From the NCBI GenBank assembly GCA_007026445.1, contig VDMD01000024.1, forward strand, positions 248,001 through 312,000: a stretch of 64,000 bases of DNA, read 5' to 3'. Positions 35,560-47,210 of this stretch are shown one piece after another. The position numbers and the translations under genes were made by a program. Source of the stretch: Schizophyllum amplum. Taxonomy: Eukaryota; Basidiomycota; Agaricomycetes; Agaricales; Schizophyllaceae. Under the pieces are notes generated by a model, which saw only the letters and a list, made by a program, of their open reading frames with translations, was not told where the DNA came from and did not search any database. Position 1 is the stretch's first letter. Each line of letters opens with the position of its first letter.

Positions 35560-35747
35560 GAAAAATCCCCCTGAAATGGGTGGAAAATACTGTGGGGAAT
35601 GCGTCATGAATTATGGGAATCGTTTTCCCACCACAATGTGGACTGTCCACCCACCTTCGGTGGGATTTCCACAGTTCTCAGTGGGACTTTCCCCAATTAA
35701 TGGGGGGGTCAAATGGGGGAATTTCCCACAGTTCGCAGGTTCCAGTG
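35560..35747 (-). repeat. Right terminal and subterminal repeat region of the CACTA element
   Basis: Mirrors the left end, with repeated GTGGAAA, TTTCCCAC and TTTCCACAG words and a short GTCCACCCACC...GGTGGG palindrome near 35646-35670. It ends in the inverted CACTGGA terminus. Confidence 0.7.
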
Positions 35748-35750
35748 AAG
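35748..35750. repeat. Right target-site duplication AAG of the CACTA element
   Basis: Matches 29437-29439; the bases beyond differ. Confidence 0.75.
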
Positions 35751-35921
35751 TCGTCAGCCAATGCAGAGTTCGATTTTACTGCCTCGAGAGTTGGCACTGG
35801 CAGGGGAGGATGCAGGCAGAAGCAGGCGAACAAGATGCAGGCGAGACAGTTCACGAGAACGCAGCTCTGGTAATGTGTTACTGATAAAGTATAGTCACTG
35901 TTCAATGAATCGATACCAGCG

Positions 35922-38267
35922 CTACGTAACGCCCAGCTGCCCCATAATCGCTTGCACCTGCTCATGCGCGTACGCCGGCACCTCGACCTCCTCCATATCG
36001 TCGTCCGAGTCGTCATCATCTGAGCCATCCATGTCGTTGATCATCTGCGACTCCATGTCGTTGGCCATCTGCGACTCCATATCGTTGGCCATCTGCGACT
36101 CCAGTGCCTCCATGTCCTTGGTCATCTGCGCGTCCATCTCGTGCGCGTCCATCTCGTCCGTCTCCGTATCCGTGGGCTCGTCGCTCGTGTGGTGATCGTG
36201 GTCGGCAGTTGGTTGCGTAGCGGACGCTGCAGGCGGTTGCGCGGCGGGCGCGGCAGGTGGCTGAGAGGTGGTTGCGACGGGTGGCGGGTCGGCATTGGGG
36301 CTGGACATTTGACTTGGACCAGACGTCTGCGAGGGATCAAAAGCTTGTGCTGACCCAGACGTTTGTGGCGGGGTGGGTTGAGAGGTAGCTGACGGATAGA
36401 CGGTGGAGGCAACCTGTGCGTACAGTGCTGGATCGATAGGGAACTCGAGCTGTGGCGTTGCTTGGGGAGGTGGCGCTGTCGGCGGAGGAGCTGCAGGGTT
36501 CGACGGCGTCGACGAAGAGGCTGCGGTGCTCGAGGACCGCTCGTTCTGCCACTGTGATGGGCCCGTCTGTGATGTACCCGCCTGCGTCGTCCACGTCTGC
36601 GTCGGCAGCGCATTATATGCATATGCCGGAGTGGCAGTGGTCGCATATGCGGAAGTACTGGTAGTCGGTGCCCCCGCCGTCCCCGCCAGCTCGCTTGCTG
36701 CCTCCACCTGCTCCGCATACGCAATCTCCGTCAGCTGCGCCGCGAGCAGCGCAAGCTGCGCCTGCAGATGCGCGCGCGTATCCGCGTCGAGACCCTCCAT
36801 GTCCACATCCATCGCGTCCTGCGCCTGTTGCTCCTGATCTGCTGGCGCATTCTGCTGCTGCTGCGCGTCCTGAGCGCCGTTCTCCGCCGCATAGCGCTCC
36901 TGGATGGCCTTCAGCAGCGTCTGCGCAGCCTCGTACGCGGCGACGTCGCCACCATTGGCTTCCGTGGTCGACGCCATGGCCTGCCCACCCTTCTGCTCGA
37001 GAGCTTGCGTGAGGGTGAAAAGTGCATCGAGGTTTTGGGAATTGGAATTCGTGAAGGCGGCGGTGTCGAGGCTGGCGGCAGAGGGTGTGCTGTATGTGCG
37101 CACTGTTCCTGGCTGGGCTGGTAGAGACGTATGTGGCCGGCGATTATTGCGGCGCGTCGTCTGTAGTACGACAATTAGTATGGACATATTACAACTACAA
37201 GGCCGCGGCTCACCGGTAGACTGTTCGCGCCGGCGCTGTGATTGATTTTGTACTTGCCGCCGGTGCCCTTCTGAAGGCGACCGCGCTTGTAAGCCTTCTG
37301 CAGGGCCTGCGACGCGGAGGGGCGGAAGTTGGACTGCAGCGAGTAGTGCGCAGCCATCCACGCATATATATCCTTCGGCGGAAGCCCGTCAGGCCGCTGT
37401 CCGTGCTCGTCAGGCGGCGCATTCTCAGTTTCCATCAGTGCCTCGACAATCATGTCCTCGTAACTGGGCATCCCGGCACTCGGGCCTACGGTTGGCCCAC
37501 TGCCATCGGTGGGGGCAGGCAGGGGCTGAGGCGCCTGTGAGGCGCGTGACGGACCCGCTGAGGAAGGGCTGTTGGAATATAACGGATGGGAGGGGTGAGG
37601 GTACGTCAGGGGAGGGGGCTGAACGGGGGGAGGTGGAGGGGCAGGAGGCGGCTGTACAGCGGGGGGAGGTGCTTCTGCGGGTGGTGGCTGGCCCGGTGGT
37701 ATCGTGTACCCCGGGGGTGGCGGATATGGACCATAGGGGTAGTATGGGTATCCGTACTGGACGGGGGGTTGTGGTTGGGGGGTGGGGGTGGATGTTGAAG
37801 ATGTCGCGGCCTGCTGTGGCGCGTCCTGATTGTTCTCCGGGGCGGTCCCCTGTCCTTCAGGCTCCTTGCCCTTCACCGCCTCACTTCCTTCTGGTGGAGG
37901 ATCGGTTGTAGGCGAGTCCTCCCGCGGCGCGTCTTGCTGATCTCGTTCTCGCTGTTCGCGATCTCGATCCCGCTGTTCCTGCTCGCGCTTCTCCTGCTCC
38001 TCTCTCTCCTTGACCGCCTTTATGGCATCGATGGTCCCTTGCAGGTCAAGTGGCCATAATGCACCCTTGAAGTGAATGGGCACGTAGTAGTCGAGCGTCA
38101 GGCATATTTCGACAACCTGCTCGAGTGGCAGAAGCGCGAGATATGTCTTCTTGAGTTCGCGCGGGTGGTCTGCAACATGGTTCTAGCACGATGTTATAGA
38201 TAAGGGCATGACTGCTACCTGGATACTGATAGAAACCAGTCGGGGGATAACCTGGATAGGCGGCCAT
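35922..38267 (-). CDS. H15 (linker-histone globular) domain protein with proline-rich and acidic tails
   Basis: Starts MAAYPGYPPTGFYQYP (ATG 38267), then HPRELKKTYLALLPLEQVVE after a short intron. An Arg/Glu/Gln-rich helix (EREEQEKREQEQRDRDREQR) and a long Pro-rich region precede the winged-helix H15 domain coded about 37450-37235: MPSYEDMIVEALMET...LPPKDIYAWMAAHYSL...ASQALQKAYKRGRLQKGTGG, with the typical terminal GxGxxYK-like strand. After a short intron comes a low-complexity Ala/Thr/Ser/Pro tail. Near the stop lie three tandem SQMANDME-type repeats (36020-36110) and an acidic DGSDDDDSDDDMEEVEVP end. H15 domains bind nucleosomal DNA, so a chromatin role is likely. The CACTA element inserted 175 bp past its stop. 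Confidence 0.8.
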
Positions 38268-38736
38268 TGGCGGCCCCGTCGACGAGCTGTACAGTGTTCG
38301 GAGACAGCCGATGAAAATGTAACCCTCGTGCACGTGAGATTGAGCGCCCACAAAGTCAAATAGGGGCAAGCTTTGGTCCCGCTATTTCCGAATATGAACT
38401 TGCGCATCTAACCATCGCCTCCCTTACATACGGGCAACATAAGGACAGTTGACGGTAGGTAACGCTTGGAGGACTGATCCTTAGCATTGGCGCATTATCA
38501 CAATAAATAAGGCAACAATCCAATCCTCATCATAATGATCTAAGTCTCGTCTCTAGGCAGATAAACAACGGTCTACTTATATATCAGTACTACATCAGCA
38601 TTCAAGTACAACATCAAGATCGTGCAGCAAGGACATGGCGCATAGGCGCAGATAAACATATAGACCGTTATTTCGTTCTCGAGACGCGCTCGACATTCCG
38701 CAAGCGGTACAGATCGCCGCCCTCCACGCACGCAAA
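38268..38736. other. Intergenic, no gene seen
   Basis: The 469-bp stretch between the H15 gene start and the permease stop. AT-rich, with no coding signal. Confidence 0.45.
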
Positions 38737-41707
38737 TCATGCCTTCGAGTTCGAGTCAGAGTCGTCGGTTTTGTTCTCCTCCCCGACGACGTCGACACCA
38801 TCCAGTGACCGGGATTGGTGCAGGTTCGACTGCGGACCGTTGTAGTGCTTGTGGCCGCCCAAGACGTACCAAAGACTGCAAATACAGTCAGCGATGGACA
38901 GAAAGATGTTGGATTTATGAAGAGCATAAGGCGGGAAAACATGATAGATGCAGTGAAAAGGATGATGAGTTCAACGGGAATCCGCGACGAATAGACGAAA
39001 GATATACGCACGCCGACAAGAACATCACGCCGACCGTGATCACCGAGGCGTAATTCATGTTGTCCGATGTCACGGGGCGTACAGTCGGCAGCGAGAAGAT
39101 CACGATGATGAACACCGTCCAGCTAATGCAGATCACTGCAAACTTCAGTCAGCCCCGAGTTCAAGCTATTCGCGGCAACGAAAACCATTCGCCATGAACG
39201 CCCCGCCCCAACATCCCTGCACTCACCATTCGCCGCCAGCCCCACAATCCCATCGCCCATATAAAACGGCCCCGGCTTGAACATCACATCCGGATGGTTC
39301 GCGAACACCCGCCGCAAAAAGATCGGGATCACGTAGCTCAGGTCGAGCGCCATGGCCGTGAGCGAGAAGATCGCGTTCGCGGCGATGGGCGAGGCGAGGT
39401 CGAGGAGGCCGGGGATGAAGGAGACGAGAGTCGAGATCCAGATGGCGTTGAGCGGGATGCCGTACTTGGTATTCCGCCCGAAATAGCCGCCGTCGGGAAG
39501 GCCTGGGTGGGTGGAGGTAAGTACAGCAGAGGATAGAGGCGGATACAGTAGGTGATAGAGAAGGGATAGTAGTGAGTACGATGGCGGGCAAAACGATGGG
39601 AAGATGAGCAGGTGGTCAAAATACGCACCGTGATCCCGACTGAAGGCAAACACCGTGCGCGACGTCGCTTGCAGCGCGGTCTGCACGACGAAGAACGCCG
39701 TGAGGCATACCGGGACCTTTCGGGAAAAACATAATTAGCATGGTACCTTCTCTTACTGGGCTCCCAGGCTACGCACCCAAAGCACCAACGCGCCCGCCTT
39801 GCCCATGCGCAGCGCCATGATTTCCAGGACAGGGTTGCTAGCCGCCACAATATCCTCCCTAGCATTTGGTTAGTACCCTTCTTCGCAAGAATCCGCTTCT
39901 TCGCAGGAGCCCGCTTCTTCGAAGGGCGCACGCTCCCTCGAAAGAGCGTGCAGGCCCCTTCGAAAGAGCGTGCAGGCCCCTTCGAAAGAGCGTGCAGGCC
40001 CCTTCGAAAGAGCGTGCAGCCCCTTCGAAGAGAGCATGCTTCTCCAAAAGATAGCATAAAGAAATGACGCACATTGGGCCGGAGCACAGCACGAGCACGA
40101 TGTTGACTTTAGGCTCGCGCGTGAGAACGGAAGTACCCCATGTCATGACGAGCACCACTCACAAAGCCATCCTATCACACCGGTGCCGATAACTGTAGGG
40201 CGCGGCGTAAGCTTGCTGTGCTTCAACAGATACACCGTGCTCGAGCACAGCGACCGAGCACAAGGAACCCGTGCTTAAACAGAGGGACCGTAAGATAACG
40301 AAGACAACTCACCCGCAATAAAATCGCAGAGGGGGCTGCAAGACAGGAGGCGCCGTATCAGCGCAGTTCGATAGCAGGGCGATAGTCACGCACCGGCATA
40401 CGCCGCTCTCCGCACTTCCTCCCTATCGCGCTGTCAGTGTCGTGTTCGCCAACTGCGAAGCGAGTGACTCACGAGATGTGCGCCGTGGCGTCGTAGTCGG
40501 TCATCTGCAGGGGCCTCTGTCACGACTGGATGAATCTTTGATAAAATTATAGCGTACCGTCCATTGCACGCTGAGCAGACCGAGCAGGAAGGCGATCCCG
40601 GTGTTCCACCCTCCCGTGCCGTTGACGATGCCGGCGCTGCCAAAGACGTAGTTGGCGGCGTGCATCTCTGAGCGCGGAGTCGTCGCGAGGAGCACGATGA
40701 TGATCACTGCATTGCCAACTCAGTAAGCCGCATGCAGGCTGTCAAGGAGCTGGAGCATCGTACGGAATGTGGCTCCAATGTTGACGAAGACGAAGCCTGA
40801 GGTAAACCGCGCGAGATGGCGCGTCCCCACTGAGTTCTGCCGTCTGCGATCAACGGAGTGAGATGGAAAGGAGGTGGTGTATGGACGTACGAGGATGCCG
40901 TGCAGAGCGAGGAGCCCTGCAAATAGACCAACAACCTGGCCAGAGGAAGCCGTGTAGTTACCGTCCTAGAGCACGCGTCAGCTGTGAGGTTGAACAGAGG
41001 TGGCCGTACGGACCTTGCCGACCGAGACTGCAGCCCAGATCATGTTGGACAGACCGAACTCTGTTGAAGAGACTCCAGCGATCTGGCCGAGGATGTTGAG
41101 CCATCCCACCAGCCAGCCGATCTGCAGGCTGTCAGCGCTCTCATTCGTGTTACACAAGCTTGAAGATGTACCCTCGCCCGGTACTTCTTGGGAGACAGAT
41201 TTGCCGACGCGGTGTACCTGCGTGGACGGTCGATACATCAACATAGCTCCGTCTCTGCGGTGATGGAACAGCTACGCACAACCCCCCGCACGTCGGGTAC
41301 GCGCTCACTATCTCGGCTATACTCGACCCCAGCGTGAAGCACATGCATGCGCCGAGGATCCAGCACCAGACGACCGCGGCAGGCCCCCCGGTGGTCAGGG
41401 GCGTCACGAACGTCGTCGAAATGGACGAGCACAGGCCCTGCGCGACGTTAGCAACCTGTGCACACAGGAGGCGGGCGATCGAGCGCACCATGATACTGAA
41501 GGCGAAGCTTATCTGGAGGGGGGACACAGTCAGCTCTCCCTCCTATCCTCGACGCGCGTAGCGTGCACGCACCGTCGCCAGGTTCGTAAACTCGCGCTTG
41601 AACGAGGGGACATATCCGAGGTCGATAAGCTCCTGGTCGTCGTCGTTGGCGCTGGTCTTGTGAGCGGCAGCGGCCGGGGCCTTGTACGGCGGCGGAGTCG
41701 CGCTCAT
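38737..41707 (-). CDS. APC-family amino acid/GABA (choline-type) permease
   Basis: Starts MSATPPPYKAPAAAAHKT (ATG 41707), with cytosolic QELIDLGYVPSFKREFTNLA before TM1. About 12 TM segments follow, including ISFAFSIMGLCSSISTTFVT, TTGGPAAVVWCWILGACMCF, SSIAEIVSAYPTCGGLYTAS, GWLVGWLNILGQIAGVSSTE, MTDYDATAHISEEVRRAA, GLPDGGYFGRNTKYGIPLNA and WTVFIIVIFSLPTVRPVTSD. The order and the YPTCGGLY and DATAHISEE motifs match fungal Uga4/Hnm1-type plasma-membrane transporters for GABA, choline or amino acids; the substrate cannot be fixed. The C-terminus is YVLGGHKHYNGPQSNL...DSDSNSKA. Introns are many and short, except one of 214 nt (39859-40072) filled by a minisatellite. Its exons join as GPM|EDIVAASNP. 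Confidence 0.86.
39880..40050 (+). repeat. 22-bp minisatellite inside a permease intron
   Basis: About four and a half near-exact copies of a 22-bp unit (TTCGAAAGAGCGTGCAGGCC + CC) run from 39936 to 40050. Upstream, 39880-39935 carries three copies of a related 18-bp unit beginning CTTCTTCGCA/GAA. The array accounts for the unusual length of this intron. It is not CRISPR-like: there are no spacers and the host is eukaryotic. Confidence 0.85.
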
Positions 41708-42396
41708 CGTAGAGGCGTAGAGGGGGGAGGATGGAGGGAAGAGGAGAGAAGCGACCTGGGCCAATCAAGCGAGCGTGGCGCATAAGTAGCTTGCCGCATG
41801 CCCGCTCAGAGCGCCAGGTCCCGATCGTGATGGCCCCGCGAAGATCAACGGGCGATCTTCCGAGTCTTCCGGGTCCATTTCGAAATGCCTCTTCCGAGTC
41901 CCTTTCACATGCTGCACCGTGCATTGTTCGTCTAGAAAGGAAGGAGGTAAGCGCGTCGAACCGGAGCGTCAAGAGCATAAAACGTTCAATTGCATAGACT
42001 CGGACATAAATCGATCGACAGCGGTACAGTACAGCGCATATGTAAGTGAATAAATATCGTACACAGATATCAAGAGTTAGAAACGCGGACATCGACAACG
42101 GACTCTCGAAAGTGACCCTGAGCCGCGACGAGGACTTCGGTGGAAAAGTATGTACATAGCAAAAGCAATAAGGAAGTACGAGGACAGCGAGGGCACAGCG
42201 AGTAGTCCGATGCGATGGTGTTTGGTTGCGGTGAGATGGCCGAGTCGGGTCGACGAAGGTGGTCGTGCGCAGCGTAAAGCGTCAAGAGGGGGGGCGTATG
42301 TATCTGCAAATGAGTATCGTGTGCGCACCGTCCGCGCAGGGGGTATCGTAACGGTAGTTGTCTGGTTTTCACCCATGGAGGCATTCAAGAGGAAGT
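41708..42396. other. Intergenic, no gene seen
   Basis: 689 bp between the permease start and the stop of the coiled-coil gene, both on minus. It should include the permease promoter and the coiled-coil gene's 3' flank. Confidence 0.45.
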
Positions 42397-45300
42397 CTAG
42401 GCCGGCGTCGGCACCATCGTCCTCCTTGGCGTCTGCGAGATCGTCTTGTTCTCCTTCTCGTCCGTCTCCGAGGTCTCCGAAATCGAGCTCACGCTCGCCG
42501 CCAGCTTCGGTCCCAGTGACTTCGCAGCCCCGCCCGACGGCACACGCCGATGCGGCGCCGTCGCAGACGCAGGCTTGGACGCCGTCGAGCGCGCCAAGGA
42601 CGAGCGCGGCGCCGGCGTCGGCGTGCCTGCAAACGACGCGCGGGGCTTGGCGCCAACGGGCGGACCCATAGCGCCCTTGGACGAAGCGTTCGTCGGCCTC
42701 GTCGTCTTCGCCAGGGCTGACATACGCGGCCCCGTGCTGATGCTCTCCGCCGACCCCTTCCGGTCATGGCTGGCAGAGGCCGTGGAGCTCGCCTCCGACA
42801 ACGCGGACGCCGGCCGCGACAGGGTGGGCGTGCTGAAGATAGACGACTCGCGCCTGTGCGCCCCGGTCTTCGCCGCTGCCGGTGTCCCGACGGACGCGCG
42901 CGTACCCGTCCTGCGCTTGATCTGGTAACAGCGTATCAGCAAACTGCTATTGTCGGGCGAACGACTATCGTCTGGAGACCACTATCGTCGGCGAAGAGTA
43001 GTGGTCTCCAAGGACGTCAGTCATTCCAATTCGGGCAACTCACCAAGTCCACCTCCTGCTGCTTCGCCTCGAGTGCGATGTTCAGGCTCGTAATCTCGTC
43101 CTTGTCCTGCCCGCGCTGTTTCGTGAGCTGCATCAACTTCATCTCCTTATCGGCGCTATCCTGCTGGAGCTCGTGCACATGGCGGCGCAGCTTCTCAAGC
43201 TCCTCCTGTAGCTTCGCTAGGCGGTCCTTCGACGTGCTGACCTCCACGTCCGCCTCCGCCTTCTGTCGCAGCAGCAATTCGAACTGCTTTTTCGTCTGCC
43301 CCTCCTGGCCGGCGGCCTCGGACAGCGCGCGACCCTGCTCCTCGAGCGCACGCGTGTGCTCGCGCTTGAGAGTGCTCATCTGCTCCTGCATGTCCTCCGC
43401 AGCGCGCTTCTGCTCCGTTAGTTGCTGGCTGATTTGCGTAAGTTCGACATCCCTCTGGCGGATAAGCTCTTGGACGCGGGAGGCGCTCTCATTGGAGAAT
43501 TCGCACTCGCGCTCCAATTCGCCAATACGGTCCTGCTGGTCGGCCATGGCCCTCTCCAGCTCCTCGATGTGATGGCGCTCTTCGGACAAGTAGTGCTCGA
43601 GCTGTAAACAGAACATCAATTAGGCTGAAGAGCACACACGAAGACATTCACTGACCTCCTCCTTGTCCTTCTCGGCCCCTTCCTTTGCCTCCCACAGCTC
43701 CTGCGCCTCCGCCTCGAACTCGTTGCGTTTGTTCTCGCTCTCCGTCCACTCGACCTCCATGCTTGTGATCTTCTGTTCGAGGTCCTCCACGACGGCCTTC
43801 AAGTTGTCTCGTTCCTCCTCCACCTCCTCCATCTTCTTCTTCAGTTCGTCCGACTCCGCCGTCATCTTCTCCGTGCGATCCCATTGCGCCTCCAGCTCAG
43901 CCCGAAGCGTCGTGTACTCCTCGTCCCGCGTGTGCAGTTGCGCGCACTTTGCGTCGTACTCCTCCCGCAGACGCTCCTTCTCCTCGCGTAGTTGGTCGCG
44001 CTCGACGACGAGCCCTTCCGTGCGCGTGAGCAGTTCCGAGCGCTCTTCTTGCCACTGGAACTCGGCCGCGCGCCGGCGCTCTGCCGCGTCGTCCCGATTC
44101 TCGCGCTCTGAGGCGAGCCGTCGAAGCTCGTCCTCGTCAACGCAGATGCTGATGTTGCCCATCTGCTCCATCTGCTCGCGCGCCGAAGTGATGCCCGCCT
44201 GCAGCTCCCGCGCATGCTCGTCGCGCTTACGCAGCGTTTCGCGCAGCTCCTCCACCTCATCCGCGCGCTCGCGCACGGAATGCTGCAGCGCGTTGACCTC
44301 GTCGTGCAGGGCGTCCTCCCGCCTCATCATCGCGTCCTTCTCACGTTCGAGGTCGGCAATCTGGCGGTGCAGCGTGCGCAATGCCTGTCCGCTGGCTTCA
44401 TCCATGATGCTCCGCTCCATGCTGACCTGCTGGGAGCTGTCGACCTCTTCCTCCAGGTAACGCACATGCTTCTCGAGCTCCAAGACCTTCTTGCGCATCG
44501 CCCGCAGTGTCGCCCGCCGCCGGCCCTCCTCCTTCTCGGACTCCTGGATGCGCCGCTCGAGGATGAGGACGGTTTCATCGCGCGCACGAAGATCAGTCTC
44601 GTATTGACCGACGAGCTCCGTCTGCAAGGCCAGCTGGGTCTGAAGCGAGCAGATGAGTGCGTCCTCCTTCGACGTCTTTCTGGAGTGCATGGAGCTGCTG
44701 ATGGAGGACTTCAATGAAGACTTCGGCGGTGTGGTCGGATCATGGTCTGAGGGGTATAGTACGTGTTGGCGTGGGCGTTGAAAGGATCCGGTTGAGGCGC
44801 GGGCTCGGGAGATACAACGATGTCGGCAGATGATTCGTCGTTGATGTCCAGTTCCGGAATGGACCTCGAGCTCACCGGCGAGGACCGCATCATTGAGTAG
44901 AATCGCGTGTCACTGAAAGCCCGACTGCGGCTCTTGGCACTCGTCGACGAGGCGGGCGAGTCGGTCGGCCGCGAGGAGGGCGTGCCGGACTTGACATCGC
45001 TCGAGGAGTACGCAACCTCCGACGATGCAACGGAAGAGCGATGAGTCGTATCTGACTTGTCAGACGACTTCGAGTTCCGTTTCGAGTCTCCTCCGGGCAC
45101 CATGGAATGGTACAAGGTCTGGCCGAAACTGAAAGATTGGCTGCGCTCGTGAAGCAGCGACGGCAGGCGCGGTGCCTTCTCCTGAGCATGGAAGATGTTC
45201 TCGGCAGGTGGGCCCGACTCTGGAATGATGGGAACCTGCGGCAGCTCCTTCGTCGAATCACTGAGATCCACGACCGGTAACTCCTCCTTCTGTTTGCATT

Positions 45301-46426
45301 TGCCCTTCGCCGCAGGGGTGGACGTCATGCCGTGCGCGCCAGTAAGATCGGCGGACATCTCTGGCAACTGCGTCTGGATGTCCATCGCGAGGCTCAGACC
45401 CGGAGGCGGCATGGGTGGCAGGTGAATCTCCTGCGACATGTCGAATGGATTGCTGTTGTTGGCAGGATCCTCGCAGTCTCACGTGGCGAGGACGTCGCCG
45501 CTGGCCCGTCCTGATCCTGCAGAGGCGAGAAGACGCTGCCGAGACCAGGGCGCGACCTCCCCTTCGGCGACAGAATGGCGGGTAGCGTCTGACTGCCCGA
45601 CGCACGTTGTAGACGCTCCATGAATTTGACGTCCTGGACGGGCTGAGGGATGGCGGAGTCCATGGACGTGTCGGGACTGATCGTAAGATACGCGTTCCTT
45701 GAGAAGAAGCGTACATTCTGGCCGGTCCCCGGCGTGTTAGGCTCGCGCATGATAGAGCGGACAGACCCATAATTCGCCTCTTCGCCTATGGTGAACGGCC
45801 CTGGAAGTGTGGAGGATGGTGGTGCAGTCGGGCTGCGAGGTCCTTGAGGCCGACCATCGAAATGATCAGGATCAGCCGCCCTAAGAGCTTCGACGGAAGG
45901 GCGCGGTCGCAGAATGTCGAGGGATGGACTATGTCGCAGCAAGTCGATGGACGCGCGGCGCATACTGCCGCGCTTCTTTCCTTTCTCTTGTGAAGGACGA
46001 CCGAGACCATCTATATGAGGGCGTTCGCCGTTGCGGCCGATGGATGCTTGAGAGGCTGGTCCGATCGTAAGCAGGTGTGGCGCCTGCGACACGCATGCAC
46101 TCACCGTTGCCGTTCTGGAAGGGCATATGCGACGTCACTTTCTGCGTGAATGCGCCAGGGAGCTTGAAGGGCGATGGCGAGCGCATGGAGTCGTATTCTT
46201 GTTCGGGTTGCTTGGCTGGCCGCTTGAAGACACCACGCAGGCCGAGCTTCGATGGCGACTCCGGGCGCGGATGCTGGTCAGGCGGCTGGTGGAAGACCGA
46301 CATATTGGGATGCTGGTCCAGGACGCGGCCTAGCACGTCCGGCTGTGGTTGCGGTTGCGGATGGAGGTGCTCGTGCTCATCGTGACCTTTGCCAGGCTTG
46401 AAGGCACCGGTGATTTTCGACCACAT
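42397..46426 (-). CDS. Long coiled-coil protein with Ser/Pro-rich ends
   Basis: Starts MWSKITGAFKPGKGHDEHEH (ATG 46426), with an estimated 1,150-1,250 aa. The N-terminal third is disordered and rich in Ser/Pro/Arg, with KSRSRAFSDTRFYSMM and similar segments. A continuous coiled coil coded roughly 44700-43030 is built of heptads (for example LELEKHVRYLEEEVDSSQQ, RIGELERECEFSNESASRV). The C-terminus is again Ser/Thr/Pro-rich with KENKTISQTPRRTMVPTPA and possible CDK-type S/TP sites. Such layouts are seen in spindle-pole/MTOC and septation scaffold proteins, but I recognise no specific family. One intron (about 42927-43041) is lengthened by an inverted repeat. Confidence 0.72.
42974..43009. repeat. 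Perfect 11-bp inverted repeat in an intron
   Basis: GGAGACCACTA at 42974-42984 and its exact reverse complement at 42999-43009 are separated by 14 bases. They lie inside an intron of the coiled-coil gene and would form a hairpin in the pre-mRNA. Confidence 0.8.
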
Positions 46427-47210
46427 CGTCGTCGGCGTTGGCGCGGTCGTTGGTCGTCTTGAAGGACCTCGGTGGCGGAGGTCGGAGGCCGGAACAGACG
46501 GCGGCGAACGTTGAGACGAGGATGCGCACGCTCGCTTGGCGGACAACAGTCACGTTGGCGGAAAATAGGCGTCAACACCGCGAAACGTCCCATCACATGC
46601 CCGCGTTTATCACGTGGACTTCGAGTTGCCTCAGCTGGCACTTCAAGCTTCAAGTTCAAGGTCGGGCGACTCCAGCGCGAGCCTTCAGAGCAGACGCATG
46701 ATAGTCACTGTCTATGCTTACTCTCATTCGCGAAAAACCTTCATAACGTTGCCCATTGCCACTGCACTGGCTCTCCAACCTATATTTCCACACAAATCGA
46801 TGCGACATGAGCTTGCCCAGGCTTGTTGCATGATGCATGATGGCTCGTGTGCTGAGGCTATAATCAGGTTGGGGAAATATGCCAAGGTCATCCTAAGGCT
46901 CAGGGGGACACTGGAGCGACATGACTGAAGCAAAATCGAGCTTCGGCATTGGCCGACGAATTTTCTGACCGGGGCTCTCCGACCGGCGACAAGTCAATGA
47001 ACGCCTTTCCTTGCCCGTATCGCATGAGTTCAAACGTTCACGAATCGTGCAGGCTCGTGCATATCAGGAGGATAGTGAGAGCGGCCTCCTGCGCCATCGG
47101 TTTTCATGTTGAAGCGCAAGAGGGGGCATACCTGGGGCATACTGCAGACAACATTCTATAGCCCTCATTGGCCCGCTGTACTCTGTCCATGAGAATGTTA
47201 CGATCCATCA
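46427..47210. other. Intergenic, no gene seen
   Basis: 784 bp between the coiled-coil gene start and the GH79 stop. Short ORFs on both strands have no protein character. Confidence 0.45.

Larger units (their letters stand above)
29440..35747. mobile_element. Complete CACTA (EnSpm)-type DNA transposon, 6.3 kb
   Basis: Both ends read CACTGGA inward (29440-29446; reverse complement of 35741-35747). A 10-bp block CGAACTGTGG is shared in inverted orientation (29452-29461 and 35726-35735), followed by ATTTCCCC-like sequence. The 3-bp target duplication AAG flanks the element (29437-29439 and 35748-35750), as expected for CACTA elements. About 200 bp at each end carry multiple short subterminal repeats of a GTGGAAA/TTTCCAC type. 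Two divergent genes lie inside: TNP2 transposase (-) and a second coiled-coil/acidic protein (+). Confidence 0.9.

Noticed and set aside
39936..40050. Regular short repeats resembling a CRISPR array
   Set aside because: Units are directly adjacent with no unique spacers, and the DNA is eukaryotic; it is a minisatellite in an intron.
43663..44460. 265-aa serine/arginine-rich open frame on plus
   Set aside because: It is the antisense shadow of the heptad-rich coiled-coil exon; its low-complexity composition mirrors that of the real frame.
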